Source: Arthrobotrys musiformis (lineage: Eukaryota > Ascomycota > Orbiliomycetes > Orbiliales > Orbiliaceae). From it: a stretch of 64,000 nt of DNA. Below are positions 44,996 to 54,545 of the stretch, in pieces. Both the position numbers and the translations under genes were made by a program. The DNA is taken from NCBI GenBank assembly GCA_036971715.1, contig JAVHJL010000008.1, positions 2,232,001-2,296,000 of the forward strand, in the 5' to 3' direction. The notes beneath the pieces were generated by a model, which saw only the letters and a list, made by a program, of their open reading frames with translations, had not been told where the DNA came from and did no database searches. Within the stretch, counting starts at the first letter, position 1. The number at the start of each line of letters is the position of its first letter.

Positions 44996-47978
44996 ATGGC
45001 GCCGTACACTCCGTTTTGCCCCATCTGCAGGGAAAAAATCACACGAGAGGAGACGGATCACCCGGACGATATAAAAGATTGGTTAGCAGATGCCTGTTTA
45101 TGTAAGTCTACAGGCACATATCTAATTTTGCCCATTCGCGCTCTCGATCAAGATCTCTTTTCCCAATAAATGAAAAGTCCATCAATATTACAGTATTTAT
45201 GTATCAAAACACAACTAAAACTATAAATATTTAGTATACCTAAACCCCCACCGCGAGGATGAAACCCCCCAAGACCTCCCCATGATCCTATCAGATCACG
45301 CCCGCATCCCCCCCTCCGAAGGCACCTGGCCAGAAATCTTTGACAAAACCGAGGGGGGGTATAAAATCCTCGAGTCGGAGGTATTCAAAAATAATGCGAC
45401 TCCGGCGGATTCGTTTTGTTATCCGATGCATAGGGATTGCGTGGGGTTGTTGTTGGAGGTTGTGGCCTGTTGCGGGGTGGATGAGTTCCCGCCTGAGGTG
45501 TTCGCGTTTGTGTTCTTGTTGTTTGCCGAGTTGCCGTATGATTCTTGGAGGGTTTATTGGCCGGGGGAGTATGGTGGGATGGGGGAGTATCAGAGGGTGG
45601 TGTTGAAGGGGGGAGGCGTTCCTCCGAGGTTGGAGTATGTTGAGGCTCGAGCGGTGGAGGCGTCGGTGTTGAGGGGTATGGTTGAGGAAGAGATGGAGGT
45701 TCTGAAGAGTGAGGCTGCAGCTGGTGGGGGGGATGGTGAGGAGATTCCGAGTACGATACCGGATTTGATACCGCTGCCGATTGAGCTTGTCCAGCAGGTA
45801 TTGGAGTACCTGGAGTGGTCTGATATCTTGAACCTGCAAAAGATATCGTTTGGTAAAGTCATCGATATCCCCGATATCATCTGGCGGGAGTGGTGCATGT
45901 TTGAAGGGGAATTCGGGTTCCTCGGGTATAAAGAGGAGGATACACCCATAACCTCATGGTACCAAACTTGCGTCGTCGGTGATCGCCTGCTTCGGCGTGA
46001 TATACCCGCCGTCGGAAACCGCGAGCGGATTTGGCGCCTTTGTTTGGATATATTCGCCTTTTGCACGATTTGTGCTGTCGAAAATGAAGACCCGCTGGAG
46101 AGGACATCCGAAGGGTCCGAATTGATACAAGTCGAGGATGTGAATACGTTATTAGTCGTACAGGCAGCGTCAAGGGTACACATGGAGACCGCGGACGTAT
46201 TCGACGGAATGCCGGTGCAATACACCGGTTCTTTGGACAACATTATTAACGCGACGGGGATGTACGTCTCGTACAAAGGCGCTGGGAAGCTACGGTTCGT
46301 CAGCGGGTTCAAGTTCATGCCATCGGAGCGGGGGGTCGGGAATTTCAACCACTTCGACAATCATTTCGTGTCGTTGAAATCGAAGCCCGACGAGGCATTG
46401 ATCATGCATGTTGCTGCGAATAAGTTTGGAATCGTGGCTATATCCGTCGTCGGTTCCACTTCGTCAAATCCCGAGCCGAAGTGGGTTGGGGAGTGTGATT
46501 TGACGGGATGTGCTATCACTCGATGGACTATTCGGTCCGCGGGGCCTACTACGATTTTTTCAAAAATCATTCTCGATATAAACGTAAGTATCTATACACC
46601 CCCTTCAGAAACCTACAAATACTACTCAGCTAACTCGACAATAGCTCCTAAGCATCCGAACTCTCCAAATCCTTCGACCGAGCTTCATGTCGCCCCTCAA
46701 CATGCCAGCACAGGAGATCTTTATCCAATCCCACCTCTGGAAACCCTCAATCCCCATCCTATCCCCCACTACATCTCTAAACCACAAATTATTCTACCAG
46801 ACAGAGCAGAAAATGTCAACTGTCCACGCTATATTAAATACCGACGGCCCCCCGCATTCGGAATATAATCCGGTGGAGTGTATACAATTCGACAGTGCGG
46901 TGACGAGGTTATCGGTTTGGAGTACGGGGAAGTATAATGATATCTGTGCTATAGAGGTTTATACCAAAGAGAAGGGAACGGTGCCCCATGTTGCTGGGAC
47001 TCCCATGGGGGCGGCTACGGATTTTTTTGTAGATGGGGAAGGTGGGGAGTATATCTCTGCAGCAAATATTACGATCATCGAAATAAGCGGGAGGATTATC
47101 GGACTGTCGGTGGGTATTGATAGCGTAAGGACGCTTGGGTTTAAGTTGTGTGAGCTAACTGGGAATAGATTTCTACGTCGTATAATCGGAAATTCAAAGT
47201 ATCTTTTCAAAACCGCTTTAGAAAAACAGGGCCGACTTGCGTCATTGATCTTTGCCCGAATAAAAGTGATAAAGTGACCGGGTTTTACTGCCGGTTCAGT
47301 CAGGTAATTCTGCCTATTTACTTCAGCGTTATATCTTCTAATCTAGAGCCTCAGCGCTGGACCGAGACGACGCTACTAGATATCGGGGTAATAACCACAA
47401 AGCACGATGCACCCCCCGTTCAAAGTCAAGAATTAGAGCCAAATCCAGCGAACCCGCAACTGGACCCGCCACCTGAGAATACGGCACTCGAGCAGGGAGC
47501 TCCGCGCGAGCGCTGGCGCTTCACTTCATTGGTATCCCTAAAGGGATGTACGAAGATCACAGCATATTTCCAAGTTGACCCGCCGTTCCGACTTTCCGGT
47601 ATTTGTGTATTTCACGCTGGTGGGGAGCCTGCGCTCTCCGTTGTTATCGGACAGATTGGGCATGCAGAGAAGATGGATAGCGTGGAGTTTGGTCCCGACG
47701 AAGTTATTAAGGAGATGAATGTGTTTTATAAGACGTTATATAATGGGGAGGGAATGGTGGCCATGGCCGTTGGATTGAGGATTTGGAGTAAGAGGGCGGG
47801 AGATGAAGACGTCGACTCTGACTGTCAGAGAGATTTGGGTGGTTGCGAGGGACGTGAACGTACAGTGTTAGTGATAAATAGGGTGAGTTATATTATTTCT
47901 AAATTTAAGGATGTTGAAGATGCTCATGCTAGTCATTTAGAATTCTTTGCTGCGGTGGGAGTACACCGAACATGGTGA
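44996..47978 (+). CDS. Large F-box protein with N-terminal Cys motif
   Basis: Probably a substrate adaptor of an SCF ubiquitin ligase. Four exons are proposed: 44996-45101, 45235-46583, 46645-47124 and 47169-47978 (introns 133, 61 and 44 nt). All phases agree and the total is 914 residues. The first exon adds MAPYTPFCPICREKI, a CxxC start common in fungal F-box genes; without it the frame would begin at 45282. The F-box is near residues 214-255 (LIPLPIELVQQVLEYLEWSDILNLQKIS). The rest is a beta-rich region with several similar segments (NATGMYVSYKGAGKLRFVSG; GYCRFSQ-type motifs; RWRFTSLVSLKGCTKITAYF) that may be repeated binding blades. The least certain points are the first intron (133 nt) and whether the last exon holds another intron. 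Confidence 0.7.
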
Positions 47979-48092
47979 TTATTTGGGCTTAACAAGCTAA
48001 GTTTACCAGCGAAGGAGCGGACACATTGTTTGGATGGCTTGTAGATAGGTTTGGGGTGTATACATCTCCGCTTCTCTTGCTCAACTCCGTAT

Positions 48093-49411
48093 TCAAACAG
48101 CGTCACTGAAGTCGAGGACTTCCTTCTGCCAACTTCCTCCCTTTACATGATAGCGATGTACAAATTTATTCCCCTTTTGACAAATGAATAGATGCTGGTC
48201 TGGGGATTCAGTCAACGATCCAACACCCGACATGTGCGCACCATCCACTTCCGGGTCACTCGCCGAGGTTTGATCGTAAGCATAAGACCAATACCCATCC
48301 TTCCCTTCCTTCCTAACATGCATAATCTTATTATCCAGCGTATAAAACACCTCCAATTTCGGCGCGGAATATAAATCATTCGCAATAGGCGCAAAGGTAC
48401 AAGGGGTGGGTGGGTCCGTAACCGAGACCCGTTGATGGAGGAAACCGGTGCCCCAGAAGCCGTCGTCGTAGCGGAGTTCTACGAGGTAACCTTGGTCGTT
48501 TTGGTAGAATCCGCGGATGGAGGTATCGCTGGAGGCCCATTTTGACATGTTTACGAATTTCACGTCGGTGGTGGCGGGGCCGAAGTCGGTCCATTTGAAG
48601 GTGTGGGTTAGTTCCCACTTCGCCTTACCGCAGGCGTTCCATTTGTATTCGCGGAGGATGTTGTTGGTGTCGCGGTAGTAGAGACTGTTAACCGGTTAAT
48701 ATTAGGATATCGTAATCACGGAGACCCCTTACGTGGGTACATGTATACAGGGTGGGAGATACTAACGCCATCTGCTCGGCCTCGGTATGTTGGTTCAGGG
48801 GGATAACGCTGATTGATTTATTCGTCTTCAGCTTCAAGTTATCCAACGGCCCGGGCTTGGGTTTATCGCCGTAATTGCCGTAGATGCCGACTTCGCGGAT
48901 GTAGCCTTTGGTATCGACGAAGAAAAGGTGGACTTCTCCACCGACCACTTGCGTGGCTGCGATGCCTACGGTGGGGATTGCTGCGATACCGGCGGGGACG
49001 ACTTCTTTAAAAGTCCATTTTGGATTGACATCGCGCTGCCAGAGGCCTTCGACTATTGAGCCGTCGTCCTTTTGGATGTAGAGTTTCTGTGTTTTGATAC
49101 TCGAGATGAGTATATATTATAGACGAGCTCGAGGTGGGGGTCTCGGGTGTGTGTTCCCACTTACAACGTAGATACCCCAGTACTTTATCACGGCGGTGGA
49201 TACCGATCTCCACGATTCTTCCCAGTCTGTATACCCCCGCGCATGATCGATTAGTACCTCTGACTTTAAAATCTCTACTTTTATCTTCCCTTTTTTTAAA
49301 AAAAAAAAAAAAAAAGATAATGAGGTCCTGTACGTATACAGGCCGGTGGGGGAAATGAAACAGGGTTTATATATGGAACTCTACCAGAGTAAGGCACATA
49401 CCTTCGCCCAT
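48093..49411 (-). CDS. Fucose-specific lectin (AAL/FleA-like)
   Basis: A cytosolic or cell-surface six-bladed beta-propeller lectin binding L-fucose, as in Aleuria AAL. Four exons (49411-49402, 49226-49165, 49086-48767, 48684-48093) join in phase to 327 residues, close to the family's usual 310-315. The first exon is only 10 nt (ATG plus two codons and one base). Its 175-nt intron contains a poly-T run on this strand. Blade motifs repeat: KLYIQKDDGSIVEGLWQRD, HLFFVDTKGYIREV, LYYRDTNNILREYKWN, GFYQNDQGYLVELRYDDG and LEVFYTLDNKIMHVRKEGKD. Each has the aromatic, Arg and Glu pattern of the sugar sites. There is no signal peptide, as is usual for the family. It converges with the F-box gene, 114 bases away. 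In fungi such lectins are often linked to defence against fungivores or to host contact. Confidence 0.87.
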
Positions 49412-50501
49412 ATCGACTGAATATAGGTCGATATATAATTATATAACGCGAGATGGAATATATTGGAATGTATATATAAAGTGTAGGGGCCACTATACAG
49501 CGCACTGTGAGATACGAGTGTACAGGAGTAATGGGATCAAGAAGCTACGATGGGGACAGCCCGATCTTTATATACCCCAAATACCGCGGTGTCGGCGGGT
49601 ATAGCAAAAATCAATGGCCGCTCCTGTTATAGCCCCGTTGGGTCTAAATATGAATCCGACTCGACTCCAATCAACGGATCCCGGCATGATATCTGGATAC
49701 CTGACGATTGAGAAACTCCAGGCACCGCCTGAAGAATTGGTCACGGCACGGTCTACCTACCCCGCACTCACAATCAATGATTTGGCAATGGTTCAGGAGT
49801 ATTTAGTTTAGTGAAGTTGGATGTTCACGCTCCCCTTGTAGAAGTTTGAGGCCGGCGTGCGGAATCAGCTGGTTCTACCCCTGCAGAATATCTGGAGTAC
49901 GTTGGTTGAGACTGGATAGGTCATGCCGTGAGGGGTCATCCCGTTCCGTGACGGAATGTGGTAATGCATTCCGTATCGAGGAGTCAAAATGATACCTAAT
50001 CAACGTAAGAGAACGGTAAAAAGACTACACGAATGGGTTATATGCATGTATGTTACGTTAGGAACACGCAGGCACGTGTGGGGGCAATGTATGATCTCTG
50101 GCAACACATAAAATCCAACGTGCCTGGCGTTCGTATGGGGAAAAGCGATTGGGACCGTTTCAGCTGACCATCTTTTTTTTATTTTACATATATAAAAGGA
50201 AAGTATTGTATGGGAGGGTTTAGATCGCTGTTAAGTAGGTTGTAGGTCGTGTTATAAAGCATCAAGGGCACATTAGTTACTGCGAGAGCCGAGAGCCGTG
50301 TTGAAGCAGTGTTTTTCTATCTCGGAAATTCCTCAACCTCAATGCTCCCTTGTGGTTGCGTTGTCCGTTTGCCATGCATGATTTCCAAATCCGGACAGCA
50401 ATTCAAACAACCACACAACACAAATCCCCCAGAAAATCCTCTTCCAATCCACCCATTTGATCCCCAAGCTCCAGCTCTAATATATCTTCGCTATAAAAAA
50501 G
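49412..50501. other. Intergenic region between divergent genes
   Basis: About 1.1 kb with no gene supported; the frame 49614-49811 (65 codons, ATG-led) lacks motifs. The part near the lectin is AT-rich with TATATA words (49370-49490); an AT-rich run is at 50170-50200. Confidence 0.5.
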
Positions 50502-52118
50502 ATGCTCCCCTCAAAACGAGTCGCCCACCTCCTCCAGCAGGCAACAGCCTCCCTGCAAACCTCCCCACTAACCTCACGAGCACACCTAACCTCCGCCCTC
50601 GAAATCTCGCCTTACGATCCAGATCTATGGCACCAACGGGCACTCGTCCATTTGGCGCTGGGATACCCAGAACTAGCCATCGGAGACGCCTACAGAGCTC
50701 TCCTACTCGTTCAAGAGCTGCTGGAGGCGCACGAGGAGTCTGAGTTTGGGATTGTGGGGTTGGTGGCTTGGAGGGGTCGACGGGGTGATGTAGAGGAGGA
50801 TTATGAGGATGTGCCTGAGATTAGTGAAGGGGAGGAGGGGGAGCTTAAAGAGACGGATTTGCAGTCCAGACGGATTATTTGTGGAGGATTGTTGGAGGTT
50901 GGGTGTTTACTCGATGCGGTGGAGCAGGCGGATGTTTCGATTAAAGTCTACCCTGACGACGGGGAGTTACGACGAATACGCGATGAAGCGGAGCAAAAAA
51001 TTGAAAAGGGGAGGGAGGCGGGGGTTTCTGAGTTTCAACTTAGGGAGGGACAGGTTGCGAGGGTTATATACCCCTGGAACACCTTCGAGCCGGATAGAAC
51101 ATCCGATAAAACGGTTGAGGAGCTGAATGAATTCGTCACCGCTGCTTCATCGGGGAATTTCGAGGTGAAGGTTACGGAGTTACCGATGTTGGTGCCGGAT
51201 GCCGATGATGAGGGTAAAGTCGTTACGAAGACGTCGAGACAGTTGGGGGTATACGCTACCAAAGACCTCGAGGCGGATACGCAGGTTTTCAGCGAGAGGA
51301 GTATATTAACCGTCAACAACCGGCTTTTTGATCCCTTATGCGACTGCTGCAATGGACCGTTGGATGTGATGAATACCTTCTCCTGCGAGAACTGCGAGGA
51401 TGTGATGTTTTGTTCCCCGCGGTGTCAAGACGAGGCGATGGAGAAGTATCATCCATCGCTGTGCGGGATCGATATAGACTTCTTGTTCAAATCGGCGCAT
51501 ACGCGGCATGAAGTCGCAAACGACGCTTCGGCGACCGCATCCTCGAGCACACCCACAAAGGCGCTGTATAGTCTTCTACTACTCCGAACGCTAGCGATGG
51601 CGTTAACGCAAGAAGTCAATCCGCTTGAAATCTTGCCGGTGAAGTATTTATACGGTTCATCACCACCCCCTCCGCCGCCTCAAAAGCCACCAACGCTGCC
51701 GTTTACGTTTGGGGATAATATACTCTCCGTCTTTCACATCCTGACGAGATTGGAGGTGGATCCGTTTAAGGTGTCGTTGTTTACGTTTGATATATGGCAT
51801 ACGCTTACGATACACTCGAAGATACTGGGGACGGCGTCGGCGAGGCATAATGCTACGAGTGGACAGCCGGAGGTGGCGGCGCTGCATTTGTGTTATAGTC
51901 TTGTTAATCATGATTGCGAGCCGGGGTTGATGTGGGAGTGCGAGAGCGAGATGAGGTTTAGGACGTTGAGGGGGATAAGGGAGGAGGAGGAGGTGAGGGA
52001 TTGTTATACGGATCCGAGGATTGAGAGTTGGAAGAAGAGGAGGGAGTGGTTGATGGGGAGTCTTGGGGGAGGGTGTCGGTGCGGGCGGTGCGTGAGGGAG
52101 AGCGAGGCGGATCCATAA
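50502..52118 (+). CDS. SET domain protein with MYND-like zinc finger
   Basis: A putative SMYD-type lysine methyltransferase, distinct from the pair near 19-26 kb. A single exon encodes 538 residues. TPR-like helices open the protein (about 8-75, DLWHQRALVHLALGYPELAI). The SET N-part is RQLGVYATKDLEADTQVFSE near 246. An inserted zinc finger (about 278-322) has CDCC, FSCENC, VMFCSPRC and HPSLC, matching the MYND spacing of C-x2-C pairs and a final H-x3-C. SET resumes with YSLVNHDCEPGLMWE near 468, where NHDC replaces the usual NHSC. The Tyr motif is DCYTD rather than SYTD. The post-SET CRCGRC follows near 524. Codon use is GC-rich and biased to G-ending codons. The variant core may mean weaker or altered catalysis; that is inference. 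Confidence 0.85.
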   Translation: MLPSKRVAHLLQQATASLQTSPLTSRAHLTSALEISPYDPDLWHQRALVHLALGYPELAIGDAYRALLLVQELLEAHEESEFGIVGLVAWRGRRGDVEEDYEDVPEISEGEEGELKETDLQSRRIICGGLLEVGCLLDAVEQADVSIKVYPDDGELRRIRDEAEQKIEKGREAGVSEFQLREGQVARVIYPWNTFEPDRTSDKTVEELNEFVTAASSGNFEVKVTELPMLVPDADDEGKVVTKTSRQLGVYATKDLEADTQVFSERSILTVNNRLFDPLCDCCNGPLDVMNTFSCENCEDVMFCSPRCQDEAMEKYHPSLCGIDIDFLFKSAHTRHEVANDASATASSSTPTKALYSLLLLRTLAMALTQEVNPLEILPVKYLYGSSPPPPPPQKPPTLPFTFGDNILSVFHILTRLEVDPFKVSLFTFDIWHTLTIHSKILGTASARHNATSGQPEVAALHLCYSLVNHDCEPGLMWECESEMRFRTLRGIREEEEVRDCYTDPRIESWKKRREWLMGSLGGGCRCGRCVRESEADP

Positions 52119-52743
52119 TACCATATACCCTGTTTTATACCGTATTCTATATTCTATACTCTATGTTCTATATTCGAATCTAGATTTGCCTCGCACTGTC
52201 TACAATAAGGGCTAGCATCGAGACTAAATGTAACATTTAGGTAAGTAGGTAGTCAGGGGTGTATAATATATGGAGGATATATGTACATGTAAGACAACGT
52301 CAACGTAACACTAAAAATGCAACATTAATACGCATACTCTCCATCACATATGTAAGGTATTTAGTGTAGTCACCAGACAGGCTGTAGCCAGCTTATATGG
52401 TCGATTATATAGACTCCCTTTCTCTCCTTTTGATTTTTTGCTAATTTTTGTATTTTATTATTTATTTTTATTTATTATTTATTATTTTATTTTAATTTTT
52501 TAGATTATTAATATTGGAGAGGGTTTCACGTTGACGTGGTCCGTGCGGCGGCGGCAGGCGATTCGCCGCAGAGGCGTGTTTGACCCACCAGGCCACTCTC
52601 TTCTATCAACAAGCATCATCAAATCCAAGCACTCATCCCATCTCATCTCGCCTCATCTTATCCCATCACGCCCTCTCCTTTTTTTTCTTCTCTCTGACCT
52701 CTGACCAGCTCAAGCGAGGTCCAATTGTTTAAAAAGAAAAAGG
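52119..52743. other. Intergenic region with AT-rich run
   Basis: About 625 bases. From 52430 to 52510 it is almost pure A/T (TTTATTATTT words). The last 130 bases before 52744 are CT-rich with CATCTCATC repeats, a typical fungal leader. No gene is seen. Confidence 0.5.
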
Positions 52744-53353
52744 ATGGACCCGATGGAGACAGACACACCTTCCTCCGCTCCCACCGACCTGCTTCCGATC
52801 GAACAATCGCTCGAGGGCGTTCTCTTCCCCGTACGTCCTTCCTTAAAACAAATCACGGGGTGAAAACTCTGTTAAACCTCGCTAATTGAAAAAAGACAAA
52901 TACACGTCAAATCTCACGGTTATCGCATCCGCCGCCACCAATCGATTCACCCGTTCTCTCGGCCGCTCAGACGCCATCGAAACCACCGTCTCCGCCGGCG
53001 ATGAAGGAGGATAATGTTAGTTCGGGACTGTTGGGGGTTGGGGTTAATGGGAGGAGTGGGGGGGGAAGGGAGGAGTGCCGGGGCACCGGTGAGACAGTAT
53101 TTGAATGAGTTTGTGACGCCGTATTTGTTGGAGGGGATGAAGATTATTGCGAGGGATCAGTGGGTTCTTCCCTTTTTTTCTCTTGTTGGTTATGGGGGGC
53201 TAATTGTGGGTGAATGGTAGGCCGGCGAATCCGCTAGAGGCACTGGGGCGGTATCTTATACAACAATCACAGATCTACGAGGGGACGACGGGATACGGTG
53301 GGCAGGAGGGGGGCACGCCGAGGGCGGAAGTGAAGATGGAGGAGGCGGCTTAG
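52744..53353 (+). CDS. SDC1: COMPASS subunit Sdc1 (Dpy-30 domain)
   Basis: A small subunit of the COMPASS histone H3 Lys4 methyltransferase complex, acting in the nucleus by binding Bre2 through a Dpy-30 helical dimer. Four exons (52744-52830, 52896-53015, 53098-53159, 53221-53353) with introns of 65, 82 and 61 nt join in phase to 133 residues, a normal size. The N-terminal half is Pro/Ser-rich and disordered. The Dpy-30 motif (about 70-111) is split across the last two exons: YLNEFVTPYLLEGMKIIARD, then QPANPLEALGRYLIQQSQIYE, with the family's NP(L/I)E turn. The tail is Gly/Glu-rich. The gene is not visible as one open frame, since every exon is shorter than 50 codons. The symbol follows yeast SDC1. 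Confidence 0.88.
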
Positions 53354-53384
53354 AGGGCTGCCTTCCGCGCTTCGTCTGCCGGTG

Positions 53385-53545
53385 GTGCTAGAGGTGGATT
53401 CAGAGGTAGACCTGGACCTAGAGGTGGACTCAGAGGTGGACCTGGACTCAGAGGTGTTCCCAGAGGCGGACTCAGAGGTTTTCCTAGGGGTGTACCTAGA
53501 GGTGGATTCAGAGGTGGACCTGGAGGTGGGGGAGGGGGGAGTGAG
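53385..53545. repeat. 12-bp minisatellite after Sdc1
   Basis: Tandem copies of a unit close to CAGAGGTGGACC/T run from 32 bases after the Sdc1 stop for about 160 bases (roughly 13 units). The period is a multiple of three, so several frames are open on both strands: Glu/Val/Asp repeats on plus, Ser-Thr-Ser-Glu and Pro-Leu repeats on minus. None is preceded by a convincing start. It probably lies in the Sdc1 3' untranslated region. Confidence 0.85.
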
Positions 53546-54545
53546 GGAGGGGTGTCGGGGGGGGAAGAGGAAGCTTGGGGCACCTTGACCGACCGACACT
53601 ACACGCGACTACCAGGTGGACGGACAAGCCCTGTGGCTGGTGTCTGGCTGTGGTATTCTTGGATATATTTGACTTGTTTTCTTACAATTAGCGGGCGGCT
53701 GTCATTCTTATTGCTTTATTATTGTTATTATTGTTACTGCCGGCTATCGCAGCGATAGCCGCTAATCCTCTAATCGGATAATTGAATCCTGTCTGATACA
53801 CACATACATCTCGGGCCGAGTGGACTGTACTTACATCTCAGATATAAGATGTAAGGGGAGTAATATATCGTGATATCATAGTCCGGGCCATCCGCATCGA
53901 GCGAATCTCCCGAGGCGTATCCACTTCTTCTCACGTACATGTACGCCGATATACATAAATTACCATCCCAACATTTTTTTTTTTTTTTTTAATTTTTCTT
54001 TTATTTATGACTTCCTCGGGCTTTTTGGCCAAAGCCGGTCGGCTGTTGGCCGCATTCTGATCGTGGCTGGCTGACATGTGAGCCGCGCTAAGAGATTCTG
54101 TTTGACCACGGCAAAAGCAGCTGGTCGAACAGAAGCAGCAGCTGGAATTCAGCCATGTGAAGGAAATCGGCAGGGCGGCGATTGGCTGCCTCTTTCTCCA
54201 TCACGCGACGACTCTTCTTTCTCTACCATACACTAAGTAGGTACTTGATTCAAGACAGAACAGATAGAATCACAAGCAAATCTGGGAGACTGAGACCTGC
54301 CTGTTCCAACTTCACTTTCCCCAGACAGAGACTCTTTTATATGTAAGTCGGCGGCCCCCGCAAAAGGTTAACTTCTCTCGTTCTTCTTCCCTCAGCATCG
54401 TTCCTTCTTTCTTTCTTTCTCTTCACTCCTCCTCTCTCCATCATCATCACCTAATACAATACTCATAATACCCTACTAATTAGACACGACCAGACCCGTC
54501 CGCTGTAGCATATTCTCTTTTCTCCCTCACAAAAATAATATCACA
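53546..54545. other. Intergenic region, promoter of fumarate reductase
   Basis: No gene is seen. A 20-base T run is near 53973. CT-rich tracts (54380-54440, TTCTTTCTTTCT) and CATCATCATC just before 54546 look like the leader of a highly expressed gene. Confidence 0.5.

Noticed and set aside
45590..46360. A 256-codon minus frame opposite the F-box exon
   Set aside because: Low-complexity Ser/Pro-rich shadow; the plus strand carries a recognisable F-box.
47281..47353. A possible extra intron in the last F-box exon (GTAATT...CTAG, 43 nt)
   Set aside because: Removing it would shift the frame into a stop within a few codons, while the unspliced frame remains open.
53267..53599. Minus frames of Ser/Thr/Glu or Pro/Leu repeats
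   Set aside because: These are translations of the 12-bp minisatellite after Sdc1 and are open in several frames at once.
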